A model generated the notes under the pieces. It did no database searches, was not told the origin of the DNA, and worked only from the letters and a program-made list of their open reading frames with translations. 64,000 bases of DNA. Origin: Halomonas denitrificans. GTDB taxonomy: Bacteria; Pseudomonadota; Gammaproteobacteria; Pseudomonadales; Halomonadaceae. Position numbers and translations under genes: made by a program. Shown here one piece after another: positions 1 to 8,666 of this stretch. Numbering within the stretch: the stretch's first letter is position 1; the number at the start of each line of letters is the position of its first letter. Location: the NCBI RefSeq assembly GCF_003056305.1, contig NZ_PYVX01000002.1:646241-710240 (forward strand), written 5' to 3'.

Positions 1-1
1 G

Positions 2-274
2 GAGGCCTTCGAGACGCGCTTTCGCGCCCGGGCCGTGGAGATCGACAGCCAGCCGGGGTTCAAGGCAATGCGGGTGCTGCGCCCCCAGGGCAACCAGGCG
101 CCCTACGTGGTGGAGACGGAGTGGGAGAGCCAGGCGGCCTTCCGCGCTTGGGTCGGCAGCGACGACTTCAAGCGCGCTCACGCCAACCCCTTGCCGGCCG
201 AGGCCACCGCCGAGGGCGGCGGCATCGAGCAGTTCGAGGTGGTCGAGGGCACCGTCGCCGGGGCGTTTCGCTAG
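2..274 (+). CDS. Antibiotic biosynthesis monooxygenase (ABM) domain protein, 5' end cut off
   Basis: The reading frame is open from base 2 to the stop at 272-274, so the gene enters from outside the window and the true start is not visible. The GTG at 35 is only an internal codon. The fragment shows the end of a dimeric alpha/beta barrel ABM fold: a hydrophobic strand, then YVVETEWES and a helix rich in Trp, Phe and basic residues (FRAWVGSDDFKRAH), as in small ABM and IsdG-like proteins. That family includes heme-degrading enzymes and quinol monooxygenases, so the substrate cannot be assigned. It converges on the AEC transporter gene 57 bases away. Confidence 0.7.
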   Translation, partial: EAFETRFRARAVEIDSQPGFKAMRVLRPQGNQAPYVVETEWESQAAFRAWVGSDDFKRAHANPLPAEATAEGGGIEQFEVVEGTVAGAFR

Positions 275-331
275 TCCACGTCTCGTCGGCAACCTACCGA
301 CTGGTCCGGTGAAGTGTGGCGCCGTGCTGCT

Positions 332-1294
332 CTAGATCAGCCCCGTGGCCCGCAACACGAAGACACCCAGCGTCACCGTGATGCTGGCCATCAGTGTGGT
401 CATGGCGATGATGTTGGCGGTTACCGTCTCGTCGTTGCCCATGGCCTTGGCCATGACGAAGGCCGCCGCCGCGGTGGGACTGGCGAAGAACAGGAACATC
501 ACCCCCAGCGTCGGGCCCGAGAAGCCAGCCGCCACGGCCAGTAGCGTCGCCGAGGCGGGCACGACCACCATCTTGGCCAGGCTGGCGCTCAGGGTGGTGC
601 GATAGCCCTTCTTCAAGGCGCGCGTGGAGAGGGTGGCGCCGATGCAGATCAGCGCGAGGGGCAGGGTGAGCGAGGCAAAGTAGTCGCCGGTGGTGGTGAG
701 CCAGCCGGGCAGCGGTATTTCAAACGCGGCGAAGGGTGTCGCCGCGAGGACGGCCAGGATCAAGGGGTTGGTCAGGATATGATGGAGGATGCTGCCCCAG
801 TCGACTCCCTTGGAGGTGTCGTCCTCCCGGGGCTGGTAGGTCGCCAGTGCGATCACCGACAGCACGTTATAGCTCAGGATCACCACGCCGAGCAGCAGGC
901 CACCCAACGATAGCCCCTCGTCGCCGTACATGCCGGCGGCCAAGGCCAGGCCCACGATGCCGCAGTTGCCGCGAAACGCGCCCTGGACATAGACGCCGCG
1001 CAACGGGCGTCGTACCCGCAGCATGGCCCACCCCCAGGAGGCGGCGAAGGTCGTCAGGGTCGCCAAGGCGAAGAAGCTCAGCATCCAAGGGTCGAGGGTT
1101 GCCTCCAGGTCGGCCTCGGCCAGGCCAAAGAACAGCATCGCCGGCAGGGTGCCGCGAAAGACCAGTTTGGACGCTGTGTTGACGAAGGCCTGGTCGATCC
1201 AGTGCAGGCGTTTCAGGCCGACACCGATGAAGACCATGACGAATACCGGCAGTGTGACATTCAGCGTCGAGAGAAAGATATCGGTCAATGACAT
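332..1294 (-). CDS. AEC (auxin efflux carrier) family transporter
   Basis: A 320-residue hydrophobic protein with about ten predicted membrane helices in two halves of five and a short hydrophilic middle loop, as in bacterial AEC carriers such as MdcF and YfdV. The N-terminus (LPVFVMVFIGVGLKR) and the C-terminal stretch FASPTAAAAFVMAKAMG match the family. Bacterial members are thought to move small organic anions such as malonate, malate or oxalate, and this substrate is unknown. The gene is divergent from the aldarate locus and shares its 406-base upstream region, which carries the 16-bp operator-like motif. It may therefore be co-regulated, but this is inference. No strong ribosome binding site is visible at this start. 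Confidence 0.82.
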   Translation of the reverse strand: MSLTDIFLSTLNVTLPVFVMVFIGVGLKRLHWIDQAFVNTASKLVFRGTLPAMLFFGLAEADLEATLDPWMLSFFALATLTTFAASWGWAMLRVRRPLRGVYVQGAFRGNCGIVGLALAAGMYGDEGLSLGGLLLGVVILSYNVLSVIALATYQPREDDTSKGVDWGSILHHILTNPLILAVLAATPFAAFEIPLPGWLTTTGDYFASLTLPLALICIGATLSTRALKKGYRTTLSASLAKMVVVPASATLLAVAAGFSGPTLGVMFLFFASPTAAAAFVMAKAMGNDETVTANIIAMTTLMASITVTLGVFVLRATGLI

Positions 1295-1700
1295 GGATGC
1301 GCTCTGCGGAGATTATGAGGTGAGGCAGGGAAGGCGCCCCATGGTACATGTCTGAAAAAAGATGCCTCTTCAATCAATTATCGGCATCCCAGTGCCTGAT
1401 GTTCGTGGTTCAGGTGTGCAATCGGCCTGACCAGGCCAAGCCGTTTTAGACTTTAGTCTCACCCGCGACACTCATGTAGCAGGCTACCAGATTGCAGATG
1501 GGACTGCTATTTGTATGATGTATGACTATGATGGCGGGGCGTGGTGAGCCGCCGGGGCCGAGCCGCTCCGGCGTTGCGATCATCACCTCCGCCATGGTCA
1601 TGACGGGTGACATACCCCCCAGGCCAGTCCTCATGCTTACGACGCTTGTGCCGTCCTGTAAGAAAAAACTTCATGGGCTCCCATTGAGAGAGGTGCTTCG
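1295..1700. promoter_or_regulatory. Divergent intergenic region of the AEC transporter and the hydroxyacid dehydrogenase
   Basis: No gene is supported in these 406 bases. The region carries the operator-like motif at 1511-1526. A plausible promoter overlaps it: TTGCAG at 1492-1497, a 16-base spacer and TATGAT at 1514-1519, reading toward the dehydrogenase. A further AT-containing stretch lies near 1365-1385, on the side of the AEC gene. The overlap of the -10 box and the motif is the arrangement expected for repression. Confidence 0.5.
1511..1526 (+). promoter_or_regulatory. Putative GntR-type operator, copy 1
   Basis: The 16-mer TTGTATGATGTATGAC occurs here and again, identically, at 2873-2888. 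It contains a tandem GTATGA(T/C) element and overlaps a candidate -10 box. Its repetition before two transcription units of the aldarate locus, whose regulator gene is at 12092, makes it the likely target of that GntR/FCD protein. Binding is inferred. Confidence 0.6.
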
Positions 1701-2660
1701 ATGAGAAGGAAACTGGTGGCGGTACACGAGCTGTACCCGCAGTTGCTCGACGAGCTATCGGCATCGTTCGATCTGACGCATTTTACCCGTCTCGCCAGCG
1801 ATGCCGATCACCGGGCGTTTGAAGAGGCCATGTCCGAGGCCGAGGCATATGTCGGATCGAACGTGGCATTCACGGAGGCGTTGTTGGACAAGACCCCCCA
1901 CCTCAAGGTGGTGGCCAGCGTCTCGGTCGGCGTCGACGCCTACCCGGTCGAGTCCATGCGTGAGCGCGGTATCGTGCTGACCAACACGCCGGATGTGTTG
2001 ACGGAATCCACGGCGGACACCGGTTTTCTGCTGCTGATGATGGCGGCGCGGCGGGCCGGTGAAATGCTGCGCATGGTGCGCAACCATGAGTGGAAGGCTT
2101 CCCTATCGCGCCGGCACTTCGGTCTCGATGTACACGGCAAGACGCTAGGGATCGTCGGGATGGGGCGAATCGGCCAGGCGGTGGCCAAGCGTGGCCACGA
2201 CGGCTTCGGCATGTCGGTCCGCTACTACAACCGTTCGGCCAAGCCGGAGGTCGAGTCCGCACTCGATGCGCGTCGCGTCGATCTGGATGCCCTTTTCCGC
2301 GACTCGGACTTCATCTGCGTGACCATCCCGCTATCGGCGGAGACCGAGGGGCTGATCGGCCGTAACTGCTTTTCGCTGACCAAGCCGCATGCCGTTTTCG
2401 TCAACATCTCCCGCGGCAAGGTCGTGCGAGAGGATGAGCTCGTCGCCTGCCTGCAGGATGGAACCCTGCACTATGCCGGTCTGGACGTATTCGATCAGGA
2501 ACCCCTGCCGGTAAATTCGCCGCTCTTGGCGCTGGATAACGCCGTATGCCTGCCGCACATCGGCTCCTCGACGTTCCAGACACGCAACGCCATGTGCGAC
2601 CTGGCGGTCGACAACGTCAAGCGGGTGCTGGACGGTGAGGAGCCTCTAACAGCTGTGTGA
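1701..2660 (+). CDS. D-isomer-specific 2-hydroxyacid dehydrogenase (GhrB-like)
   Basis: A 319-residue NAD(P)-dependent dehydrogenase that would interconvert a 2-oxoacid and a D-2-hydroxyacid in the cytoplasm. The nucleotide-binding loop GMGRIG is at 153-158. The catalytic Arg238 (ISRGK), Glu267 (FDQEP) and His286 (LPHIGSS) are all present. Basic residues after the second strand of the Rossmann fold (YYNRSAK) favour NADPH, as in glyoxylate/hydroxypyruvate or 2-ketogluconate reductases. The start follows GAGAGAGG. It has its own operator copy and a strong terminator, so it is a separate unit of the aldarate regulon. Its physiological substrate is not evident, because the KdgD route does not need it. 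Confidence 0.85.
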   Translation: MRRKLVAVHELYPQLLDELSASFDLTHFTRLASDADHRAFEEAMSEAEAYVGSNVAFTEALLDKTPHLKVVASVSVGVDAYPVESMRERGIVLTNTPDVLTESTADTGFLLLMMAARRAGEMLRMVRNHEWKASLSRRHFGLDVHGKTLGIVGMGRIGQAVAKRGHDGFGMSVRYYNRSAKPEVESALDARRVDLDALFRDSDFICVTIPLSAETEGLIGRNCFSLTKPHAVFVNISRGKVVREDELVACLQDGTLHYAGLDVFDQEPLPVNSPLLALDNAVCLPHIGSSTFQTRNAMCDLAVDNVKRVLDGEEPLTAV

Positions 2661-2688
2661 CGCCGAGTGTGACTTAGGAAGAGGGGAG

Positions 2689-2735
2689 ACCGTGCAGGCT
2701 GAAGCGTCCAGCCTGCACGGTTCGTTATTTGCTTT
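2689..2735 (+). terminator. Rho-independent terminator after the hydroxyacid dehydrogenase
   Basis: Perfect inverted repeat CCGTGCAGGCTG (2690-2701) and its complement at 2709-2720, extended by an A-T pair, with a 7-base loop. A T-rich stretch follows (TTCGTTATTTGCTTTT). It separates the dehydrogenase from the kdgD operon. Confidence 0.8.
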
Positions 2736-2872
2736 TGGTTTATGTCCTCCTGGCCAAGGCGGCGCCTGGGGGGATCGCGGGCCGTGCCCTGGCTGGGCAT
2801 GCCCCTGAGACCTTGGTCTAACTTCGACTTTGGGCGTATTGCCAAGCCTCTTGGGGGCGTATAGCTTTCCAC

Positions 2873-2888
2873 TTGTATGATGTATGAC
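2873..2888 (+). promoter_or_regulatory. Putative GntR-type operator, copy 2
   Basis: Exact second copy of TTGTATGATGTATGAC, 53 bases before the kdgD start codon. As in copy 1, TATGAT (2876-2881) inside the motif could serve as the -10 box. The best upstream hexamer (TTGGGG, 2851-2856) is badly spaced at 19 bases, so the promoter itself is uncertain. Confidence 0.6.
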
Positions 2889-2941
2889 ATGAGGATGACG
2901 CCTTCCTCGTGTCACCTAGAGGCTGACAAGAGGACCATCAG

Positions 2942-3859
2942 GTGACCTTTACACGCGACGATGTCAAGCAAGCGATCAGCGACGGGCTGCTCTCCTTCCC
3001 GATCACCGATTTCGACGCTCAGGGGCGTTTCGATGCCGAGAGCTACCGCCAGCGGTTGGAGTGGTTCATCAGCCACGAGATCTCGGCGGTGTTCGTCGCC
3101 GGTGGCACCGGTGAGTTCTTCAACCTGTCCCAGGAGGAGTTCCGCGAGATCGTGCGCCTGGCGGTGAAGGTTGTCGACGGCAAGTTGCCGGTGATCGCCA
3201 GCGCGGGACTGAGCGTGGCGACGGGCAGCGCCTTCGCGAGGATCGCCGAGGAGGAGGGCGCCGACGGCATCCTGCTGATGCCGCCTTACCTGACCGAGTG
3301 CCCCCAGGATGGCCTGGTGGAGTACGCGCGCCAGATCTGCGCCTCGACTTCAATCAGCGTGATCTACTACAACCGCGGTAACGGCATCATGCAGCCTGCT
3401 GCGGTGCAGCGCCTGGCCGATGCCTGCCCCAACCTGATTGGTCTCAAGGACGGCAAGGGCGATCTGCAGGCCTTGAACCGGATCATCAGGACGGTCGGCG
3501 ATCGGCTGGCCTTCGTGGGGGGCGTACCCACCGCCGAGATCATGGCCGAGGCCTATCTCGCGATGGGAGTGAATACCTACTCCAGCGCCGTCTTCAACTT
3601 CGTGCCGGACATGGCGGTGACCTTCTACAAGGCCCTGCGGGCCGGCGATACCGACACCGTGCGCCGCATTACCCGCGAGTTCTTCCTGCCCTTCGTCGAC
3701 CTGCGCGATCACAAGGCCGGCTATGCGGTCAGCCTGATCAAGGCCGGTGCCGAGATCATTGGGCGTCCCGCCGGCAGCGTGCGTGCGCCGCTCGAGATGC
3801 CCAGTGCTGAAGAGCGGGTTCGACTGGAAACCCTGGTCGAAACCGCCAAAGGCTTGTAA
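2942..3859 (+). CDS. kdgD: 5-dehydro-4-deoxyglucarate dehydratase (decarboxylating)
   Basis: Converts 5-dehydro-4-deoxy-D-glucarate to 2-oxoglutarate semialdehyde (2,5-dioxopentanoate), CO2 and water, the middle step of oxidative aldarate catabolism. The 305-residue protein belongs to the DapA/N-acetylneuraminate lyase barrel family. It shows GGTGEFFNL near the N-terminus, tyrosines 142-143 in VIYYNRGNG and the Schiff-base Lys169 in GLKDGKGD. The GTG start follows AAGAGGACC. The two dehydratases that make its substrate and the dehydrogenase that uses its product are all downstream, which supports KdgD over other lyases of this fold. It is first in a probable operon reaching the terminator at 11707. 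Confidence 0.92.
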   Translation: MTFTRDDVKQAISDGLLSFPITDFDAQGRFDAESYRQRLEWFISHEISAVFVAGGTGEFFNLSQEEFREIVRLAVKVVDGKLPVIASAGLSVATGSAFARIAEEEGADGILLMPPYLTECPQDGLVEYARQICASTSISVIYYNRGNGIMQPAAVQRLADACPNLIGLKDGKGDLQALNRIIRTVGDRLAFVGGVPTAEIMAEAYLAMGVNTYSSAVFNFVPDMAVTFYKALRAGDTDTVRRITREFFLPFVDLRDHKAGYAVSLIKAGAEIIGRPAGSVRAPLEMPSAEERVRLETLVETAKGL

Positions 3860-3906
3860 GCCTGACCATCACCCACTCTTAACAATGACAGCGAAGAGGT
3901 GAACCC

Positions 3907-4956
3907 ATGAGCATGCCCAACGTTCCCAAGACCCTTGGTGTCTCCGTCCTGATGGCCGGCATGGCCTTCGGCAGCGCCGCCGTGATGGCTGCCGACGGTC
4001 CCCTGCGTGGCAATATCCGCGTGGTGATCGGCTCGACCTCCACTGGGGGTGACACCTACCAGAACTCCAGCATCGTCGTCGATGCCCTGTCCGAGAAGCT
4101 CGACCTCAACATGAAAGTGGATGCCGTGGGCGCCAGCTCGGCCTTCCGTTTCCTGGATCGGGATTCGCGTGGCAATACCCTGATGATCTTCCACGATCAG
4201 TCCTACCTCGGCTACCTGTACGGCGTTGAGGGATACGACAACATCTTCGAGAAATACACCATCGGGCCGACCGTCGCCATCAATCCCGGCAACGCCTACC
4301 TGGTGCCCAAGGATTCGCCCTACGAGAACATGGAAGAGGTGATCGAGGCTGTGGGCAACGGCGAGGAAGTTCGCGTCGCCATCCAGCCGGGCGGCGTCTC
4401 CGAGATTGGCTTTAGTGCGCTGAAGAATGCCATCTCCATCGAGTACCCGGGCATGGAAGACAATCTGGTGGCGGTCAATACCGGCTCCCAGGCGGACAAG
4501 AATCAGCAGCTCTTCGATGACCAGGCGGACCTGATCAATGGCACCGTTCAGGCCAATGAGCAGTATACCCGCCTGCCGGAAGACGATCAGAAAGCCATGC
4601 GCTTCGTGTGGCTGACCGCGCGTCAGAGCACCATCGAACAGGCCCCGGAAGAGGGGCTGGGACAGACTTCCCGCGAGCAGCTACTGCAGTATGTGGAGCC
4701 GAACGTGAGCGTCACCATGGGTGACGAGAACTTCACCTTCGATAAGGAGTTCTTCTTCCTCTACAACAAGGATATGGATCCGGCCATCGTGGAGCAGATC
4801 GACACGGCCTTGAGCGAGATCTATGCCGAGGGTGAGATCCAGGAGGTTCAGAAAAAATCCTTCTTCATCCCCAACTTCAAGCCCTCCGACGAAGCGGCTG
4901 AGTACCTGGAGAACAAGATGACCGTCTACAAGGAAATCATCGAGAATATCCAGTAA
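3907..4956 (+). CDS. Tripartite tricarboxylate transporter (TTT) substrate-binding protein, TctC type
   Basis: A 349-residue periplasmic receptor. The first 29 residues look like a Sec signal peptide with cleavage after AVMA, just before ADGPL. The mature part has the two-lobe TctC/BugT layout, including VIGSTSTGGDTYQNSS near the N-terminus, the region that surrounds ligand carboxylates in this family. AAGAGG stands before the start. It lies among aldarate enzymes and ahead of the two membrane subunits, so glucarate, galactarate or a related diacid is the likely ligand. That is inferred from context, because family members bind diverse carboxylates. A strong hairpin separates it from tctB. 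Confidence 0.87.
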   Translation: MSMPNVPKTLGVSVLMAGMAFGSAAVMAADGPLRGNIRVVIGSTSTGGDTYQNSSIVVDALSEKLDLNMKVDAVGASSAFRFLDRDSRGNTLMIFHDQSYLGYLYGVEGYDNIFEKYTIGPTVAINPGNAYLVPKDSPYENMEEVIEAVGNGEEVRVAIQPGGVSEIGFSALKNAISIEYPGMEDNLVAVNTGSQADKNQQLFDDQADLINGTVQANEQYTRLPEDDQKAMRFVWLTARQSTIEQAPEEGLGQTSREQLLQYVEPNVSVTMGDENFTFDKEFFFLYNKDMDPAIVEQIDTALSEIYAEGEIQEVQKKSFFIPNFKPSDEAAEYLENKMTVYKEIIENIQ

Positions 4957-4964
4957 GCCACGAG

Positions 4965-4990
4965 CGCCGGCGGGAATACCCGCCGGCGTT
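4965..4990 (+). terminator. Intercistronic hairpin between the TTT receptor and membrane genes
   Basis: A perfect 10-bp stem, CGCCGGCGGG (4965-4974) and its complement (4979-4988), closes on the loop AATA, with only TT after it. Such hairpins after binding-protein genes commonly stabilise the upstream mRNA or partly stop transcription, giving more receptor than permease. Which of the two applies here is not visible. Confidence 0.6.
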
Positions 4991-5058
4991 ATCCGCCGTT
5001 GTTCAACTCCTATAACGTCGAAAGGCTCGCTTGAACGAAAGCCTTCATCGGAGCCGCT

Positions 5059-5502
5059 ATGGAATCAGGACTGACATCCCTGCTCAGTGTCTCGATCGAT
5101 TTCGAGACTTCTCACTTGTTCTTTCCTCGTATTATTCATTGGTTGATGGGAGGGCTGTTCGCGCTAGTTCTGGCCCTCAATGTGGTGCCCTTTCTCGCCG
5201 CGGTCAGGCGAGGGGAGAGGACATTGCCGATCCTGGGCGAGTCCATGGACAAGTTTCGCTTCTTCGGAACCCTGGCGTTGATTGCCGCCTATTTCTACCT
5301 GATGGATGTGGTCGGCAATCTGTTTCCCTACACGGGCTACGGCTTTCTGTTTGTCTCGGTGGTCTTCGTTTTCCTGATGTCGCTGATGTACATGCATACC
5401 AGGACCAAGCGTAAGGTCGTCACCGCTGCCATCAATGCCATCGTGGCGCCGAGCCTGGCGTGGTTCATCCTCGCTAAGCTGTTTCAAATCACCCTGCCGT
5501 AG
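5059..5502 (+). CDS. TTT small membrane subunit, TctB type
   Basis: A 147-residue inner-membrane protein with four hydrophobic segments, at about residues 25-48, 68-88, 93-111 and 122-143. This is the expected size and topology for TctB. The sequence is otherwise poorly conserved, as usual for this subunit, so the call rests on topology and on its place between the receptor and the large TctA subunit. GGAG lies before the ATG, and an upstream in-frame extension has no support. The large subunit begins 14 bases after its stop, so the two are probably translated together. Confidence 0.8.
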   Translation: MESGLTSLLSVSIDFETSHLFFPRIIHWLMGGLFALVLALNVVPFLAAVRRGERTLPILGESMDKFRFFGTLALIAAYFYLMDVVGNLFPYTGYGFLFVSVVFVFLMSLMYMHTRTKRKVVTAAINAIVAPSLAWFILAKLFQITLP

Positions 5503-5516
5503 CGGAGTCGTTCCCG

Positions 5517-7025
5517 ATGCTGGATATGCTGTCGTTACTCGATATCACCTTCTTCCTGTTGGCGGCCCTTGGGGCCCTGGTCGGCATCATTTTCGGGGCC
5601 ATCCCCGGGATGACCGCGACCATGGCAGTGGCCGTGTGTCTGCCGCTCACCTATGCCCTGGGGCTTCACCATGGTCTGGCGCTCCTGCTGGGGCTCTATG
5701 TGGGGGGAATCTCCGGTGGCATGGTACCGGCCGTTCTGCTCAACATCCCCGGCACCCCATCCTCGATCACCACCACTTTCGACGGCTACCCCATGGCCCA
5801 GAGGGGGGAAGGGGAGCGCGCCTTGCGTGTCTGCGTGGTGGCTTCCGTGGTTGGTGGCCTGATCAGTGCCGCCGTGCTCTTCCTGTTCGCGCCACTGCTC
5901 GCAGAGTTCTCCATCAAGTTCTCCTATGTGGAAAAGTTCCTGATCATTCTGCTGGCACTGACGGTCATTGCCTCCATGTCTCGCAACATGCTGGTAGGCA
6001 TCTTCAGCGGCGTGCTGGGAATCTGGTTGAGTCTGATCGGTACCTACAGCATTTCCGACGGCGGCAACGGCAAGACACGACTGATGTTCGATTTCCTCGA
6101 GCCCTACCTGTTCGAGGGCTTTTCCCTGCTGCCGGTACTGATCGGCATCTTCGGCATCGCCACCATCCTGCTGGAGGCGGAGGCAGGCGTGAAAAGTGGC
6201 CTGTCCGACAAGGAGATCAAGATCGGCAAGGGCGGTGGCTTCTCCATGGGCCTCTTCAGGGGGCGTTTGACCAACCTGGTGCGTTCCTCCTTCATCGGCA
6301 CCTTCGTGGGCATGCTGCCGGGTGTCGGCGGTAGCGCCGCCTCGGTGCTGGCCTACACCCAAGAGAAGAACCTGTCGCGGGATTCCAGCGAGATGGGCAA
6401 GGGCGCGCCCCAGGGGCTGATCGCCTCCGAGTCGGCCAACAATGCATTGACCGGCGGCGCGCTGATTCCCCTGCTGTCGCTCGGCATCCCGGGGGACTCC
6501 ACCACGGCGGTATTGATTGGCGCCTTCACTCTTCAGGGCATCCAGGTCGGGCCGCTGTTCATTCCGGAAAACCACGATACCTGGTACGTGATGATGACCG
6601 CCCTGGTGTTCGCCAATATCGTGATGTTCTTCCTGATGTTCTACGCCATCAAGCATATCGCCAAGGTGGTGCTGGTACCCAAGTATATCCTCTATCCCCT
6701 CATCGTGATGATGTGCGTGGTCGGGGCCTACGCCATCAACTACGGCATCATGTTCGACGTCTGGACCCTGCTGATCTTCGGCGTACTGGGCTATCTGATC
6801 CAGAAGGTCGGTCTCGAGGTGGCGCCCTTGATCATCGGCTTCATTCTCGGGGGGCAGGCGGAGATCTACTTCGTCAAGAGCCTGGAGTCCTTCGGCACCT
6901 TCTCGATCTTTTTCACCAAGAGCCCCATCGCCATGGTGCTCTGGGGCTTGATTGCCGCCTCGGTGGCCTTCTCGGTGGTGATGGGGCTGAAAAGCCGCGC
7001 TAAGCGTCGCCTGGAAGCGGCGTGA
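5517..7025 (+). CDS. TTT large membrane subunit, TctA type
   Basis: A 502-residue permease with roughly twelve membrane helices. The family signature is in the first 50 residues (FGAIPGMTATMAVAV). The second copy of the internal repeat has the equivalent Gly-Pro-Gly loop at about 263-270 (GMLPGVGGSA). TctA forms the transport path and works by a cation-driven mechanism rather than ATP. CGGAG precedes the start. With the receptor and TctB it makes a complete transporter inside an aldarate catabolic operon, so sugar diacid uptake is the likely role. The substrate is unproven. Confidence 0.92.
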   Translation: MLDMLSLLDITFFLLAALGALVGIIFGAIPGMTATMAVAVCLPLTYALGLHHGLALLLGLYVGGISGGMVPAVLLNIPGTPSSITTTFDGYPMAQRGEGERALRVCVVASVVGGLISAAVLFLFAPLLAEFSIKFSYVEKFLIILLALTVIASMSRNMLVGIFSGVLGIWLSLIGTYSISDGGNGKTRLMFDFLEPYLFEGFSLLPVLIGIFGIATILLEAEAGVKSGLSDKEIKIGKGGGFSMGLFRGRLTNLVRSSFIGTFVGMLPGVGGSAASVLAYTQEKNLSRDSSEMGKGAPQGLIASESANNALTGGALIPLLSLGIPGDSTTAVLIGAFTLQGIQVGPLFIPENHDTWYVMMTALVFANIVMFFLMFYAIKHIAKVVLVPKYILYPLIVMMCVVGAYAINYGIMFDVWTLLIFGVLGYLIQKVGLEVAPLIIGFILGGQAEIYFVKSLESFGTFSIFFTKSPIAMVLWGLIAASVAFSVVMGLKSRAKRRLEAA

Positions 7026-7062
7026 TGCTTGCTCATCTCTCTTTTGACCGCGAGGGCCGAAC

Positions 7063-8631
7063 ATGACGTACATACGCACCGCTCCCAGGGTGATTCGCAC
7101 TCACCCGAAGGACAATGTCGCCGTGGTCGTCGAGCAGGGTGGCTTGTCCGCCGGTGAGTGGCTCGATGACATCATCGAACTCCAGGTGGCGGTTCCTCAG
7201 GGGCATAAGGTGGCGCTTGAGGCATTGTCAGAGGGCGACGAGGTGATCCGTTATGGCGAAGTGATCGGGATGGCCGCCACGGCCATTCCCCAGGGGGGGC
7301 ATGTCAACGAGACCAACCTGCACATGCCCACGCCACCGCCCCTGGAGAATTTGGCGCTGGCCACGCGCCAGGCGCCGCATGTGGAGCCGCTGGAGGGCTA
7401 CACCTTCGAGGGTTTCCGCAATGCCGACGGCAGCGTGGGCACCAAGAACGTGCTCGGCATCACCACCAGCGTGCAGTGCGTGGCGGGCACCGTCGATCAC
7501 GTGGTCCAGCGCATCAAGCGCGAGCTGCTGCCGCGCTTTCCCAATGTCGACGACGTGGTGGGGCTTAACCACAGCTATGGCTGCGGCGTGGCGATCAATG
7601 CGCCGGCCGCTGTGGTGCCGATCCGCACCCTCAAGCACCTGGCCCTGAACCCCAATTTCGGCAATGAGGTGATGGTCATCGGGCTCGGCTGCGAGAAGCT
7701 GCAGCCCTCGACCCTGGTCGAGGATCGACCGGTGAAGGTCTTTGAAAACACCGCGGCAGCCGATCCTGAGGCCAACGTACTGAGCCTGCAGGACGAGTCC
7801 TTCACCGGATTCGACGAGATAATCGCGGGCATCATGGCCATGGCCGAGCGCCATCTCGAGCGCCTCGAGCGGCGACGCCGCGAGACATGTCCGGTTTCCG
7901 ATCTGGTGGTGGGCATGCAGTGCGGCGGTAGCGACGCCTTCTCCGGGCTGACCGCCAACCCGGCGGTGGGCTTCGCCACCGACCTGATCGTGCGCGCCGG
8001 GGGCAGCGTGATGTTCTCCGAGGTCACCGAGGTGCGCGATGCTATCCACCTGCTGACGCCGCGCGCGGTGGATCGCTCGGTCGGCCAGGCGCTGATCGAC
8101 CAGATGGCCTGGTACGACGACTACCTCTCCCAGGGCCAGGCGGATCGCAGCGCCAACACCTCGCCGGGCAACAAGAAGGGCGGGCTCTCCAATATCGTCG
8201 AAAAGGCGCTGGGCTCGGTGATCAAGTCCGGCAACTCGCCGATCGTCGACGTCATCGGCCCGGGTGAGCGGCTGCGCGAGCGCGGCTTGACCTTCGCCGC
8301 CACCCCGGCCAGTGACTTTATCTGCGGCACCCTTCAGGCGGCCGCGGGCATGAATCTGCAGGTCTTCACCACCGGGCGTGGCACGCCCTACAACCTGCCG
8401 ATGACCCCGGTCATCAAGGTTTCCAGCAATTCCGCCCTGGGGCGGCGCTGGCACGATCTGATCGATCTCGATGCCGGGCGTATCGCCACCGGCGAGGCGA
8501 GTATCGAGGATGTCGGCTGGGAGCTGTTCCAGCTGATCATCGAGGTGGCCAGCGGCCGCCGCCAGGTCGCCGCTGATCGGCTTGGCCTCTACAACGATTT
8601 GGTGCTGTTCAACCCGGCGCCGGTGACCTGA
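7063..8631 (+). CDS. garD: Galactarate dehydratase
   Basis: Dehydrates galactarate (mucate) to 5-dehydro-4-deoxy-D-glucarate. The 522-residue protein has an N-terminal SAF-like domain (about residues 10-100) and a long UxaA/GarD catalytic domain. The metal-site region shows NHSYGCG, GLGCEK and [12 protein letters not shown], the conserved cysteine-bearing stretches of the iron-dependent family. Altronate dehydratase (UxaA) is the main alternative, but the length and the glucarate dehydratase and kdgD neighbours favour GarD. The gene starts 37 bases after tctA in the same operon. The gap has GCGAGGGC close to the ATG as a ribosome binding site. Confidence 0.88.
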   Translation: MTYIRTAPRVIRTHPKDNVAVVVEQGGLSAGEWLDDIIELQVAVPQGHKVALEALSEGDEVIRYGEVIGMAATAIPQGGHVNETNLHMPTPPPLENLALATRQAPHVEPLEGYTFEGFRNADGSVGTKNVLGITTSVQCVAGTVDHVVQRIKRELLPRFPNVDDVVGLNHSYGCGVAINAPAAVVPIRTLKHLALNPNFGNEVMVIGLGCEKLQPSTLVEDRPVKVFENTAAADPEANVLSLQDESFTGFDEIIAGIMAMAERHLERLERRRRETCPVSDLVVGMQCGGSDAFSGLTANPAVGFATDLIVRAGGSVMFSEVTEVRDAIHLLTPRAVDRSVGQALIDQMAWYDDYLSQGQADRSANTSPGNKKGGLSNIVEKALGSVIKSGNSPIVDVIGPGERLRERGLTFAATPASDFICGTLQAAAGMNLQVFTTGRGTPYNLPMTPVIKVSSNSALGRRWHDLIDLDAGRIATGEASIEDVGWELFQLIIEVASGRRQVAADRLGLYNDLVLFNPAPVT

Positions 8632-8666
8632 GTTCCTTAGCGATTTCGATAGGAGGCAAGAGCCCC

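Noticed and set aside
5535..7100. Open frame of 521 codons opposite the TTT large subunit
   Set aside because: Gln-, His- and Gly-rich shadow of a strongly conserved permease gene.
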